A stretch of DNA of 64,000 nucleotides from the NCBI GenBank assembly GCA_020064725.1, contig JAGTWJ010000001.1, positions 5,828,001 to 5,892,000 of the forward strand, in the 5' to 3' direction. The notes under the pieces were generated by a model. It saw only the letters and a program-made list of their open reading frames with translations. It had not been told where the DNA came from and ran no database searches. Shown in pieces: positions 35,354 through 48,700 of the stretch (its first letter is position 1; each line of letters starts with the position of its first letter). This DNA comes from Drechslerella dactyloides (taxonomy: Eukaryota > Ascomycota > Orbiliomycetes > Orbiliales > Orbiliaceae). The position numbers and the translations under genes were made by a program.

Positions 35354-38300
35354 CTATTGGGCGAGCCTCTGTTCGGGGTTCAAGCTCGGCCACAGGTTTA
35401 TCCTCACACCTCTTTTGTCCATTGCTTGTCTTAGCCCGCGGATGCAAACCGCGGTTTTCGCATGGTCCATGCCCATCACCGTCCCATAAAACGGTATCAG
35501 TACCCGTTGATACTCAATCACACGCAGCCACTCCCTCCGAATCTCATAAGCGTAAGATATACTCTCAAGCAAGCCTGCGAAGGGCAACAGAAACCCCGTC
35601 TCTCGGAACTCGCTGGTCAAAGTTTCTGGCAGCACCCGGTGCATGAGCCATAATGCCGCATCGGCCATCCCAACTTCGCACATCGCATCGCCCAATTTAG
35701 AGGTCGCCCAGACAAAGTCGTCCAAGTCGCGATAATCGCTGGGAGTTGATAAGAGCAAACCCACGGCGACGGGTATCACGTTACGAGTCCGTTCCGGATC
35801 GACCTTTGACAGTGCCTTGACTAGGTTGGTGACACCGTAGAGTCCAATAAGACTAGTATTCTGGAACTGCTCGCGGATAACGCGGTAATAAGACACGCTC
35901 CTGCGAAGTGCCATCTTGTACCGCCCGGGGCTGCGGTCCTGCCAGGTTGGCCAGTCCATTTTGTCATCGAGGTTTTCAAATGCGAGGCAATGGTGTCCCA
36001 TACCGATATTCGCGAGGCCCTGATATGCTATGTTCTGCAGTCGCATAGCGGCTTTTGTGAGGTGTAGATTTTCCCAGATGGGTGAAGATCCAAGTGCGCA
36101 GATCGCGGAGAGAGTGAAGAAATGGTCGAGCCCGAATCTCTTCTTAAGGAAGGGCAAGTAGTATATCAGAGCTTGCTGCTGTGTCTTCAGGAGTGTCCAG
36201 TCCTTGTCAGCCGTTTCTGCCGTATGTGTAATCAATGTCTTATACATCTTCAAGATCCTGATCCATAGGTCTCTCCGCGTCGAATCAGAGCGCTCTGAAT
36301 CTGGATCCGTATTCTTGAAAGATCGGATGGTCTTGCAAGCAGCTGCGGGTAGTTGCTCAAACATGACTGTTCTGATTGATATATTGCTGAACGGCTCATC
36401 TTCATCTTCGTATTCCATAGACGGGAAGCTAGTATCCCTTTCGGCTTGGTCCCTTATATCCCCGATCCACTCTTTTAGGCTCGCGCGATAAAGCTCTTCC
36501 ATCTTTGTAGACCCAAATTCAACCAGTGTGAATTCGTCGAAGTTTGACTCAATCTTTAATAATTTTGAGCTTCGGCCTTTCGACTCGGTGCGATGATGCG
36601 AAACTTGATGATGTGGGATAGTTGACTCCTCGCTCTCCTCCTGCTTGATCTTGACATCTTTACTATCAGATAGACTGAGGCCTCCCAAGATCTCTGCAAT
36701 GTCTTCCTCCTCATTTTTAATCTCAAGATTCTTCGTAGGGTCTTCATCCACTGGTAGGGCAGCGTCACCAGGCTCAGCCGCTGCTGATGGAGCCATACCT
36801 GGAGCTGCAGTCCCGGTAGCAGCTGATCCAGAGCCGAAGAGCTGAACTCGAGAAACCGGAGCCCTGATGTATCGGCTCATCATGTCGATGATTCCAGATG
36901 AAATGGGCTCAGGTGGCTGCGATACTTCATAGTCGTCCGATTCTTCATCCTCATCCTGATCAAATTGGCCTCCCCACCCTTCATCGGAATGCATTGAGGA
37001 GATCCTCCTACTAGGGGAAGGAGCATAGAAGGAGGAATCGATACCGGCGTTATATGAAGCGCCCGGTCTTCCACTCGGGGCATAAGAATCTTGATATCTC
37101 GCAATTCTCCGATTCCGAGGGAAGGCTGAGAGGTCAGGTTCCGCAGTAGGTGGAGCCGGTTTGTACCGTTCCTCGGACATCCTAGGTGGTGCCCCGGGAG
37201 CGGGAACTGGTGGTGGACGCATTGGTGTCGGCTGCAGGTGTTGTGGTAGTGGTGGTGGTGGTGGTGGTGGTGGTGGTGGTGGTGGGGGTTGTGGGGGACG
37301 TGCGCCCCCCCGTGGTGCTCGCCGAGAAGCTTGTGGCTGCGGCGGTGCATTCCACGCGATTGCGCTGCTTCGCTCTGGTAATGGAGGAGGGATAGGTGGT
37401 GGCGGCGGCGGCGGCGGCGGCGCCCCTGCCCGTCTGGAACGCCATCGTGATGAAGGAGGCTCCGAGACAAGATAGTCATTTGGTGGCTGTGACAGCATCG
37501 GTAGCGGCGGCGGCGGCGGCGGCGGCGGCGGCCCACCGTACGACTGGTGGATGTATTCATCCTCTGTAAAGAATAAGTTTTCGGCTGGCCGGGAAGGGGC
37601 GTAGTCGAAATTGTGTGGCGCCATGATTGGAGGTGCTTCTGAAACTTGGAAAAGTGACATTGGAGCCAAAGGCTCGTACGCTGACGCGTAAAATTGGCCT
37701 TGAGGAGAGTATCCATAGTCTATATTTTCGGTTGCCACGGAGAATTCATCGTAAGGCTGATGGGTATCTCCCATGCCGTAGACTGGCGTGTGCCCTGACC
37801 CCGTTGAACTGCGGTCTCGATGCGCGCGAGCCCTGCGAGCCTCTTCCTCCAAGAACATATCGATCTCCAGAGGTTCCGGAGTAGAGGACTCTCCGCCTCT
37901 AGGTAGAACACTCAGGTGTTCTGGTGATCGTGCACGCGGTCTTTTGTATGACCCCTCCCCGGCCGCGAACTCCTCCGGGCTCCCAGGTACAAGTCCATCG
38001 GGGCTTGGTGGTTCGTCTGTTCACATAAATTAGTACAGCCGGGCCGGCAAAAATGATAGAATCAAAGTATATTTGAATTCGATAGATAGGGCATCGGAAC
38101 TAACTGGGTACCGAGTTTCCATATCGTCGCATGATTTCCTTGACTTCAGGCAAGTCAATCAGGATGTTGGAGTGAGTATTGTAGAACACCGTACGGTGCT
38201 TCCCAGCGCGTCTGCGTTCTTTGACTATTTGGACGATATAGTCCCGTTGCTTCCGCTTCAGGTTCCGCCTAGAATTCCATATCTGCAGGACCTTTTTCAA

Positions 38301-38693
38301 CTGGTGCATCCTGTGGTTGTTGCCGTGTTCTTTTACGTTAGTAATTGTTATTTAGTGATATTATATATTATAGCATGCGTCGGTTGACGTTACGCAAGCG
38401 ATTGGATGCATCTGGTGTGCATATATGCAGGTGCGAAAAGACGGCATCGGTATTGCAGGGGAAACAACCAGGGTTGACTCTTACTCAACCGTAAAGCCCC
38501 TTTCCTTCAATGCATCGATGATATCTCTTTCCTTCATTTTGTCAAGTCGCATCTGCAGCACGAGCTCTTTGTACGGCTCCCACTCTTCGATTTTGACGTA
38601 TGCCCGCTTCTTTAGCCTTGCAGCTTTGCGGTCATCGTACCGGCTGCCATCCCGTTGACTTGGAGGCGAAGCGGCTACCCACGGGGCATGCAT
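35354..38693 (-). CDS. Clr5-domain protein with polyproline region and helical repeats
   Basis: Exons are 38693-38485, 38310-38105 and 38016-35354, 1025 aa. An N-terminal Clr5 domain lies at about residues 37-88 (EEWEPYKELVLQMRL..., GFTVEMHQLKKVLQIWNSRR), split by intron 1 whose joint restores it exactly. Clr5 domains are found almost only in Pezizomycotina and are named after a fission-yeast silencing factor; DNA or chromatin binding is assumed, not shown. Basic KRKQRD and RRRAGKH stretches follow. After that come a long disordered region with three polyproline blocks (about 320-420), an acidic Ser/Glu-rich middle, and a C-terminal all-helical part of about 350 residues. The helical part resembles TPR-type repeats (ALIYYLPFLKKRFGLDH, KLGDAMCEVGMADAALWLMHRV). 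Introns 1 and 2 were chosen by frame; intron 2 uses a GTTAGT donor. The precise role is unknown. Confidence 0.85.
37251..37286 (-). repeat. (GGT)n triplet tract encoding polyproline
   Basis: About a dozen GGT/CCA triplets in the coding strand of the Clr5-type gene, read as CCA proline codons. Uniform codon use indicates a slippage-prone microsatellite. Confidence 0.8.
37401..37422 (-). repeat. (GGC)n triplet tract encoding polyproline
   Basis: Seven GGC triplets, read in the gene as CCG proline codons. This is the second of three polyproline blocks. Confidence 0.8.
37505..37532 (-). repeat. (GGC)n triplet tract encoding polyproline
   Basis: Nine GGC triplets in the same gene, also read as CCG proline codons. 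Confidence 0.8.
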
Positions 38694-39600
38694 GGCTGTG
38701 ATATATGGTATTTCGATAGATATAATCGAGCTTATTCGACCGATATCGATACCGGGTACCAGGGTTACCGTTCAGTAGTCGAGACCATTGTACCCCGGAG
38801 TCGACCGTTTGTTAGTAATCCAGAGAACCCCGCGGCCCAGCTGATGGTGTATATCGCGTAAAAGGTGGAACCGAAACCAAAGTACTCGGCGAATGTACTT
38901 GAGTTGGACAACCGAAGTCGTAATAACCAAGATGTTGTTCCTATCGGCACTGAGCGGGGTTAGCCGGCTCGACTATCTGATTGATTGTACCAGAGTAACC
39001 ACCGGACATGTGCCGGGTTAACAAATCTACATCGAAGGGCTAGCCTTTTGGTGACGGCGGTGACCAGAATGGTAGCCTGGACCTCAACCCGGCTTAGCCT
39101 GTTCAAAAAAAGCCGGTGCTGCCTCAAATGGCTGTTGGCCGGGCGTTTGACCAGCCAATCAAGCCGTTGAGGCGGGCGCAACGCTATTGTAGTGTTGCAG
39201 ATACTTGCACTATTGGCCCGCGATACCGCGATCCGGTATACACTGAAGCGCGAGGTTTCCGCAAAGTTTCTCAGCTGGGGAAAGCTATCGATAATTACCT
39301 GGAAGGAAAGTTTCACGCTAAACTATTCAGACCCGTTTTAAGCGGCACAGACTAGCAGGGAAATATCATGGTATATAAGAAGTATATATAGTAACGCTAC
39401 AAGAATCGAAAGTAGAGGCAATCGGCCGGCATGGCTAGATGCGGTGTTCGAATAGCTCGATGATGAGAAACTAAGATTATGTGGCATCCTTCCGTAGCCC
39501 GGGTCTGTGCTAGCTTTATATATAGTGCCTCCGCAGGATCCACATATCATATGATCCTCGCCGTTGAAAATAAGATTGACGCCAACACCGACGTTGACGC
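38694..39600. other. Intergenic upstream of Clr5-type gene
   Basis: 907 bases. No gene supported. Short open frames on both strands at 38960-39355 do not resemble any family I know. An ATCGATAT / CCGGGTACC-type palindromic patch lies near 38740-38765. Confidence 0.45.
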
Positions 39601-40470
39601 TTAGTCTCTTAGGGCTAGGTTTGCGCTCTCCATTTCCGCGACAAAGTCCTCCCAATACTCCGAGTATCTGCTATAGTCGCCTTCTCCCTTGCTTGGATCG
39701 CAGGTTGTTATATATACCTCCCCAATACCCTGATCTACGAGTGTTTGAACAAGGTCACTCTGCTTCCTCCTACTTCCCTCAAAGCTATGCACCAAAACTG
39801 ACTGTCTGCAAGCTGGCGTCCCCGGACTCATTTTCCAGTTCGTCGATGTGAACAGAGTATCGGGGTACATTAAGTTCCTGAAAGCAGCTTCGTAAGAAAC
39901 GACGTTATCTGCATACTTATAGAACGCCTTGTCGACTATCCTCCCGGGATTGGTAACTAGATATCCTTGTAGTCCAACGGATTCGAAAGCCCTCTTTACT
40001 CCGCCGAATAGCAGTTTCATGTAGTCCAAATGTACTTTGCCATCTCCGAGCTCCCCGGGAGCCTCGTCTATAAATATTCCGCTAACATGGATATCCACTT
40101 CCAAGCTTGATGACCAGGCTGCATATCTTTCAATCTCGGCAATAATCTGAGCGGAATCCCGAGTTCCGTAACTTGCGTGAACGTATCCGATTAGAGTGAC
40201 ATTCTTGTAAACATTGAGCTTCGCGATAGCATCAGTGTACTCCGCGTCCGGATATTTGTCGGTTCCTGGGCCGGAATTCGGATTGATAACAAAAGTAAAA
40301 TGCTGGTTCGGGTGCCGCGATACGGCTGTGAAGACTCGATCCCAACAATTCAGATCTGGGTATATGTAGAGTGGGAACAAGATAGAAACTCCTGTCGAGT
40401 TTGCTGGCGGTGAAGGTTTGTACCTGAAGCAGCATGTGAAGGGCGCAGTTATACAGCCGAGTAGCGACAT
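39601..40470 (-). CDS. sph3: Spherulin-4 / GH135 family protein (Sph3-like)
   Basis: An intronless frame of 289 aa. The GH135 (spherulin 4) core is clear: PLYIYP near residue 33, FVINPNSGPG at 60-69, GYVHASYGTR at 95-104, GIFIDEAPGE with D135 and E136, and VSYEAAF with E194. In Aspergillus Sph3 the equivalent acidic residues line the active site of an endo-acting hydrolase that cuts GalNAc-rich galactosaminogalactan and is needed to make that polymer. The three acids are kept, so an active hydrolase is likely. The N-terminus (MSLLGCITAPFTCC) has only a weak hydrophobic stretch, so an upstream signal exon may be missing or the protein is secreted atypically. It lies divergent to the giant GT4 glycosyltransferase, 2.2 kb between starts. 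In Aspergillus those two families belong to the same cluster. Confidence 0.88.
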   Translation of the reverse strand: MSLLGCITAPFTCCFRYKPSPPANSTGVSILFPLYIYPDLNCWDRVFTAVSRHPNQHFTFVINPNSGPGTDKYPDAEYTDAIAKLNVYKNVTLIGYVHASYGTRDSAQIIAEIERYAAWSSSLEVDIHVSGIFIDEAPGELGDGKVHLDYMKLLFGGVKRAFESVGLQGYLVTNPGRIVDKAFYKYADNVVSYEAAFRNLMYPDTLFTSTNWKMSPGTPACRQSVLVHSFEGSRRKQSDLVQTLVDQGIGEVYITTCDPSKGEGDYSRYSEYWEDFVAEMESANLALRD

Positions 40471-42703
40471 CGTGAAATAATATTCTCAGTTGATCAGTTC
40501 CTGGAAGCTGAAAATTTGGGCGAGACTGGACTGGACCGATAGTTTGGGGTTTGCAATTTGATATCGATTGTTTCTTAGCGAGGAGGATGTGGAGAGATAT
40601 TTGTGTTTCTAGGAATAGATAGCAGGCTTTATCTCGGTGTCTTGCGAGAAGGGAATGCATCGAGTGAGATCAGATAATAGATTCAAAACGAGGAGACTCT
40701 CATTGCGTATGATATCATCGTCGTGATTACCATGGAAGCAAAAAATGAAGTTGGATGCATATATGTGTAGAAAAGATGCACCCGGCGGGGCATGGCATGC
40801 TGTGGGCTATCGCGACCCACCGTATATAAATTCTTTTTGAAGGCAACTGCTTTGAAACTAGACCAGGAACGTGAGACTGATGCTCACGACGACATCTAAC
40901 GCCGATACGCTGCGTCCGCCGAAACATGGTGTTGCATGTTGTGGAGATAAGCCGCAAACGGAAGCGTGGCATTTCATCCAACGTTCGCACATTCCCATGT
41001 GCCCATGTGCGGTGGTGGCCAAATTAGGCGCTACGCAAAGAATGCACGAGGTTGGCCAACTAATGCCGCTTAGATAGGCTAAACGGTGAAGTTTTGCCTT
41101 CCATAGGCTAGAGAGTACTCGAGTTCTGATCAGCCGAGTCTATGCCTCGAGCGAAAATTCCAGAATCTAGATCGGTCTGCGCGTTGTAAAGAAACCGCTG
41201 AGTACCTCCAAAGACTTTAGAGCCGGGTAGGAGCCCATCCCCTCATTCCTCAGTTGGCGACCTGTAGCCTGGTTTAACTTTGGCAAACTCACCGATGTCT
41301 CGATGATTAAGCCTTCTGCACATATATACATACCTTTAGACCCGGCTTCGCATCTGCCTTTAACACCGCTTCGCACGAAGGCTATTCGTACATGCCCTAG
41401 CCGATCAAAGGGCTTGGGAACTTGTGTAGCCTCGAGTAATAGTTCTATTTGGCGTATAATGATTGGAACCATTGGAATAGATCTTACTATGGCGTAGCTG
41501 GAAAACTTGTATTACGATGAGGATGATGTTGTCTGGCCGTGAGACTCTCTAGATCTGGTGAATCCCCGCCAATGAGATTATTTGAATGAAGTCAACAGAT
41601 ACTGAAATAGAATCACACATTAGCCTCCGACTCTGTGTCAGCAAAAATACTCGTTGAGAACAAACACAACGGAGTCTAATATCTGCAGCTTGTGATCAGA
41701 GCTTTAAGCTAAGATCTTACATGTTTTGCTGCGCTAGCTGTGCAGCTGTGCAGTAGGGGTGTTGCATTTTCCATGTTGTTGCGTTGACAAGGCCAGGGGC
41801 TTGTCCTCATTGAGCAATTCAACCACACGTCACGATCGCGATCGAGATCCGGACTCTTTGGCTCCTATCCATCACACACCCTACCTAAGCAAACAGGTTG
41901 CAAACAGCAGAATTGATATACCTCCTTCGCTCCCTGGAGGCTTGTAACCTCGGTATCTACTGCGGTCTTGTTACCCTGGGAACGTTTGGGGTTAACTTCC
42001 CGAAAATGGTGAAGTCTGCATCGCGCATCTGGGCCAAGTCTCGCGTCGAGAATGAACTGGGCCGAGATATGTTTCGATCGCGATCGCGCGCGATGCCAAG
42101 CGCCAATATCAAGGGCAAAAGCGAAGGCATTTGATCACAAACTAACCCGACCGACCTCGATACCCACAATCAAATGTAAGAGTTTTCCGACCTTTTCTAT
42201 CAACTAAAAAAAAATCGGCCCGGGAAGACAGTTTATGAATGGCACCGTATAGTGTGAACACGAACCACACGCTAATTTATAGTTGCAGAAGAAGATATTC
42301 ATATGATCATAAATAGAGTCCCAAACTCGCTGCTGGCGATCGGCGATCCAGAATGGTCGTCCTGATCGTGCGTGGTGAGCTAACTTCTGTGCCTGGTGGG
42401 CGGCTGTGACGGCATCAGGAGGGGGGTGGTGGAATGCCAGGTCATCATTCCAGTGCTATACGATACAGATTAGGATTGCGATGGCGGGGAGGCTCTCGCA
42501 TTGTGAGGCACGTTCCTGCGCGGACGCCATCCCTCTGACAGGTTCTGGCTTTTTCAGTCCCTTCGGATGAAGATGATGCCAGTTTCAACTACCTCTGCCA
42601 CCAGTCCGATGTTCTTAGCTGCACCGTCACGAAGTCGTACTCTTGCTACCAGAGATCCTGGGGCAGCCTTTCGCCACTGTCGCCAGCACAGAACAGCTTC
42701 AAG
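40471..42703. promoter_or_regulatory. Divergent control region between GH135 and GT4 genes
   Basis: 2.2 kb with no gene. Words matching the StuA consensus WCGCGWNM occur at 40810-40817, 41836-41843 (palindromic TCGCGATC), 42042-42049 (minus strand) and 42078-42085 (palindromic). About two matches would be expected by chance over both strands. An AGGGG stress-element core lies near 41755. These are sequence matches only. Confidence 0.35.
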
Positions 42704-45700
42704 ATGGTCCTCATATTCAGCAACGCTTTGGTTCCTCATGAGCTCCGATTTATTCACTGGTACCAATGGGCGTCCTTCTATGGCTCACTGGGGTTGATGG
42801 GTCTCCCTCTCCTCGTCTGGTTCATTAAATTTGCCATCTTCAAGCTCCAAGCATGGAAAGCCAGGCCGCCGAGGTCACCAACGTCGCTTTTTATCAAGCA
42901 TTACCTAGCTTCGCGGCGAACGCAGGTGTTAACGAAGAAGCGCAAGAAGTTTCCTGACCAGATATCGACTTTTGGAACATATATGGGCCGCGACATCAAC
43001 GATTTATGGGGGAGAGGATTCGAGTTGTTGATACTGGACGAGGAAGTTATAGCAACTCTTCGAAGGCCTCGACTATCCAGCATCCCGGAAGAAGCGGGCG
43101 GCGAAGCGCCCAAGAGTGTCAAGGCGATCCTATGTTACATCGGAAAACCATTCTTGGGCCAAAATACATCCGACGAACAGAAGCTAGGGGCGGTTGTCGA
43201 CGCAGTGCATCGACTTTTAAGATCGCCAGATGCATACGGCCTTGTAATGCCCGCAGACATCTTACCAAACCCGATGCTGAACGAACTACTCCATCACTGC
43301 GGCCACCTTAGTATCCCTGTATTTATACAGAGTATGCCGCCCTTCACAGACGTAGTCGGGCTTGATATGACGCAGATGGCCGGCGTAATCTTTGAAAACG
43401 CATGTATACATCCAGATGGAGAGCGGAGAGACTTCTTCCAAGCTTACCACCTTCGGCATGGGTTAGGACGTTGCGCACGCCAAAGGGAAACCAGACCCCA
43501 ATTCTTTATTGGATTTCACGATGGCTGGCAGATTCGACCGCGGGCAGCCACTGTTCGCCGCGCATTCAAGCTAGCCAAGTTTTTCGGTGCCACTTTACAA
43601 GTAACACCAGCGAGTAGTCAGTCTCAAATTGACGAATTTTATCCCGCAGAAAGATGTCTCTCAGGCTTCGAATGGCTTAAGAGGGATGATGTGATACAGT
43701 TGCATAAAGACTGGGTTGAAGAGAAGAAGCCTATCTGCTGCGATGACAAGGGTCACTACGAAGTTAGCAGGTTAGATACTGACACTCTAAGTACCATTAT
43801 ACCTGGGTTAGCTCAGTATATTCAACTCTTCGATGTACAAGATGAGGGCCATCGAGAAGGTCCTGCATTGGAACCGATAAGCGCTACAAATTACAACCTC
43901 GAAGCGCCTAGACGGCAGAACTTTTGGACAATGTCAAGCTTAAACGATCTCCTTTGCCCACTTGGTTGCTACGATATTGGCGAAGAAATCCTTCAAGATC
44001 ACTTCAATGCGATTCAAACTAGCCAAGAACACTTGCGGGACATCAATATGCTAGAGGTTGTCGCCGAAGCTGAACTGCATAGTATGTCAAAGGCATACAG
44101 GAGACTTCTCTCTTTCTATCTGGAACGAATGAACGGTCCCTCGATAGACGATTACGCCATTCGTGGAAGTGTCGTGCAATCATTCCTTGATGGTCTAGCT
44201 ACAGGGAAAATATCTATTTTCCGGGGCCTGGATACTGGATTCGCCACCCCTGACAATAACGCGCATATCTGGGCAGTCAGTAAATTAGTTAATAGCCGAG
44301 TCGCAGACGACAAGCTACATCTATTCGTTTCTCTAAAAGCGCCAGACTTTCTCGGGACAACGCTGCATGCCTACCTTGCTACTACTGGTGTACCAAGAGA
44401 AGAACGGTTCTACTATGAAATCGATCTTGCTAGGTCCACCAACCCTGATCTTCCTGAGGATACCCTCCCGCCTAGAGTCCTGGCAGAACTCAACAATGCA
44501 ACATACGCAGAGCAACTCACTCTTCTCTCACAAATCCAGGCCGCCGACAACCCGAAAAATTCAGTCATGGTTGGAGTGGAGAAGAGGTGTCATGAGCTTC
44601 TCATACAAGACGCCACCAGACTAGCATGGAAAGAAGTGCATGCGAGATACCTTTTGAAAGGTGACATGGGGATATACGATGTTCTTGGTATTCGGTTGAA
44701 CTGGTACAGGCGACAAGGAGCTAATCTGCTGCCATGTCGTCGCAGACTGGAGCAAATGTTCGAGATCATCGATGCTATTGTTGCTGATGCTTTGTTTAAC
44801 GATGATGAAGATACAATCAGTACCATCACAGAAGGTTTGACCCATGCTTTCGGTAGGACGAATACCAGATTCAGCCAGGTAGATGTACTGTCCGACCTAT
44901 TCGCCTTGATGGTCTTCTCCGCGTTCCGCAAATATGGCTTCGAAGAAGTCTACCTCGAGGCTACCGACCGATGTCCGCTTTTCCACCACCAAAAAGACCA
45001 AGCCAGCGTCTTTGCTGAGCAGTCGGTCTTGGGCTACCAATGCGAGATTTACTTCGACGTTACGCCCCGAGTGCTTGGCGAATTGATTTACGATAGATAT
45101 CGAGAATACTTACGCGCCCATCCGCCACCAGCCAATTCTTGGGATGATGGGGACCTTTTCACGGCGTATTCAAAGGTTGAATACGTCCCAGAATCAGAGA
45201 CAGGGGGCGAAAAGGTTAAACCACTTAGACGTCCGTCAAATCAGCTGTCCGCGATGGAAGACGCCAAAACATATAGTCATCTCTCTACTTTCTATCTTCT
45301 TGGCATAATCGACATCCTGCTATTAACGTTCCTTGGACGAGGGCTATATTTGACAAGTTTTATGCGTGAGGTTGAGGTATTGATGGCCTCCTTCGCACTG
45401 CTTACCGCTCTATTGATGGGTGCTGGCGTTACTGGTTGGGTAGGTAGTGGTGGCAGTTTCTATCTATTCAATGTGAGTCCGATTCCGTTCTCCGCTTGAA
45501 TACACCATCATCGGCCCATCACTAAATATCGCTGTAGTTTGCGTTCGACTCTATGAACCACTTCTTCGTATCCCGACTGGCAGGTGGATTCATGCTCTCG
45601 AGCGTTGTTAGCATCTGTGCCTTTCTCGCCTTTGGCTTCCAATACGGATGGTATCCAGCGGCCATTTTTGTCGCATACTTCAATTTTCTCTCCCCTTATC

Positions 45701-48700
45701 TCAACTTGATCGGTATCCTCGCAACGACGCACCATGATGCAGCTCCATTACAGTCTGGTCGAAAAGTTCTTGCGAAGAGCATGGTGATACTTCTCCTCTC
45801 TCCTATCATCACCACGTTTGTGAACGGACACGACATCGTTATCTATCTTCCTATCTGCTACACTTCCCTTTTCGTCCTTCTTTACAACTACCGGAAGTTG
45901 TGCATTAACTGGGCGACATGGTTGGATAAAATTGTTATAATCGATGACAATAAAATCCTTGAGTGGTGGGCCGACGAGTACAGTGGCGGTGACCAGTCGG
46001 CAGTACCGAAGGACGATGAAGGATCTCGGTCCACTCTTCTCGAGGTGGCTAGAGCCCTTCTATTAAAGAGGATTCGAGCTGCAGACTCGAAGAAACACGG
46101 CGTAGTTACCGGGTTCTTTCCTGTACAGGAAACCCACTTCGTGAAGCAACTGGCCGAGGGATATCGCGAATCCGTGTGGTTGTTGGAAAAGGACGCCTTG
46201 GGAGCAGCTATTCCAGAACCCTATACCTCAACGTGGAATATGCAGTTGAAGGTGGCATTGAACTCACAGCGACTTTTCGTAAGAGGTCTCAAGGAACACA
46301 GCCCTTTCCAGATGTGGAGGTATTCAAAGTACGACGTAAGTACGAGGCTCTGTAGCTGTATGGAGACATGGTGCTAAAACTCGTACAGGTCGCCCAGAAC
46401 GTTACATTGTTTATAATCGCCCTGCTCGATCGATGGGTAGCGATCGCCATGAGCGCAAATGGCTTCGTCGGCAATCTGTATATTGAATTCAGAGCAAGAT
46501 ACGGCATCGCTTTTGGGCTGCTATACTTTCTATCAGGGGCGATTGCCCTTGATAGTCATGTCCAGAGATACCGGGGTGCAATGACCAAAAAATCGAAGGA
46601 AAAGTTGAAAGGGGAAAGGGCTCTTCATAAAGCCCTAAGTGCTGATATCGCGTATGGCATATATCTCTTCCGCATCGACTTGCTTAAGGCTAGACTAACG
46701 TTGCAATAGGCGGAAGCGCATGATGTACTACAAGGCGTTCTGGGAGCTTAGCCTATACTTAGCGTTCTTGTTTGGGATCTGCACGATGATAATGTGGCTC
46801 TTCGTGTACGACACCGAACAGACGGTGCTATATTTCGGCTATTGCTACGGGTATGCCGGAGTGCTGATTATGCAGGTATAAATGCTTTACGATATAAGGC
46901 CGAATGAAACGGACAATGCTGACTTTCTGGTTTGGTCTCATTAGTTCAATCGAGTCTTCACACGAAGCATTAAGAAATGTAATTGGGCGATGATTATTTC
47001 TGCCCTCATCGGATTCTTCACAGGCGTCGCTCTGCATCTAGTACCATCGCTACGTTCTTCCCGTTTCAACGATATCATTGCCCTCGCAACAGCAGCAACT
47101 CTGGGAGTCATAAGCAGTTATTACCTGACGGACTTTTCTCCTCAACCCAAGCAGAAAGCAAATGACGACGCGGATAACGGCGAAAAGACGAATCGAGAGC
47201 TGTATCTGCAAAAGTACCTCGGGCTTACATTGGATGAACCATGCGTGAAGCCGAAATCCATAGAATTGCTGTCAGATGAGTTCGAGCATATCAGATATCA
47301 TCCCGGGCATAATATATCAGACCAGATCGAGAAAATCCTGACCACCCGAAAACCAAGCATAGAGCTGCGCAAAGCATTCCCCGCTCTATCATCCTACCAA
47401 AGTCAAGCCTATATCCGATGGCGAACCGGCACTTCAAATATATACCTCACGACGATCAGTGGAATGAGGAAACTTGGGTCACAGCACTCAATGGCAGTTG
47501 GCATCGTGCGCGATATACACCTTGACGTGTACACATCCGTACCTGGCGCGATGCCATATTTTGTCCAGGAGGATCAAGTCGATCTAATAGCCCAGGTGCT
47601 CGCTGGCGCACTCCTCCACGAGACATGCGAGGCGGTATTCTCACTCTCTCATGCAGATGCTGCACTGGCTGAAACCTGTCTATTGGACTCGGAAGACTCG
47701 TTGCTTTCGCGTCGCATGCGCCTTCAGCTTGGTTTTAGCGACCACAGGAGCTTGGCCAAAATCTGCGAAAGGACCAATGTCGAATTACTCCGGCATCTCA
47801 CTTTTGACCAGCCTGTGAATCAAAACTGGGTCAACCTTCCAGAAGACGTTCGCGAGATGATTGTGGCCCATGTCGAGAATCGTGATTTTCTGCCAACGCT
47901 GGACGTTGTGAACTGGATGGGAACAATCACGAGAGAGCCATGGCGGCTACGTGTGGAGCGAATGAAGCTCAGAGTAAGGCAATGCCTGGCTATCCACGGC
48001 ATGGCCAACAAGAGTATCAGCAGAATTGCTGGTACAAGGCCGATTTCTTATATATCCAGAGCCGCGTTTGTGCTCCCGGATCTCCCACCCACCGACAACC
48101 TCGAACTCATGCAGATTAACAAGCCGCCGAAAACCGGTTTTGTGGCGAGCTGCAAGAGATGGGGGTCCTCGTTCTACTATTTCTTGGTCGCGCTCGCAAA
48201 GTACGCTGCCATCACCTCTGGGGCCGGTTACGACATGGGAAGAGAACTTGGGCACGCTTTGAGGAACAAGTGGTATAGGATGCCTGTGCTCACCGTGGTC
48301 CTTTTCTGCTGGAGAGCCTGCCGCAGAGTCAAAAAGTTTGCTATCACCATTTTCCTCTTCCACCATCGCCCAGTCATAACAAAGCTGCTCAAGGTCGCGA
48401 AATATGGCATCCCGAGGATCCTGACTGCACGCACCATCATCGTAGATGATCCGCAAAACCCGATGACTGGATTTCTCACTCGGGACAGTATCACCATAAG
48501 ATGCGAAATTTATGCTGGGATCTTGACACAACCTGGCGATAAGAAGTCGTGGAGAGGTAGCTGTGAGTACGACACAAGCCAAAGACTCCGGTCTCTGAAA
48601 ACTGGTGCGGTGGACCGACCAGTGAAAACGACATATGAATACGAATCTTCGAAACACATTCGGCATCCGATACGCAAGACAGTACTGAAGGACAACCGTA

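Noticed and set aside
38960..39355. Opposed small open frames, one with LGKAIDNYLEGKFHAKLF
   Set aside because: Considered as a transposon remnant, but no repeat ends, target duplication or recognisable domain were seen.
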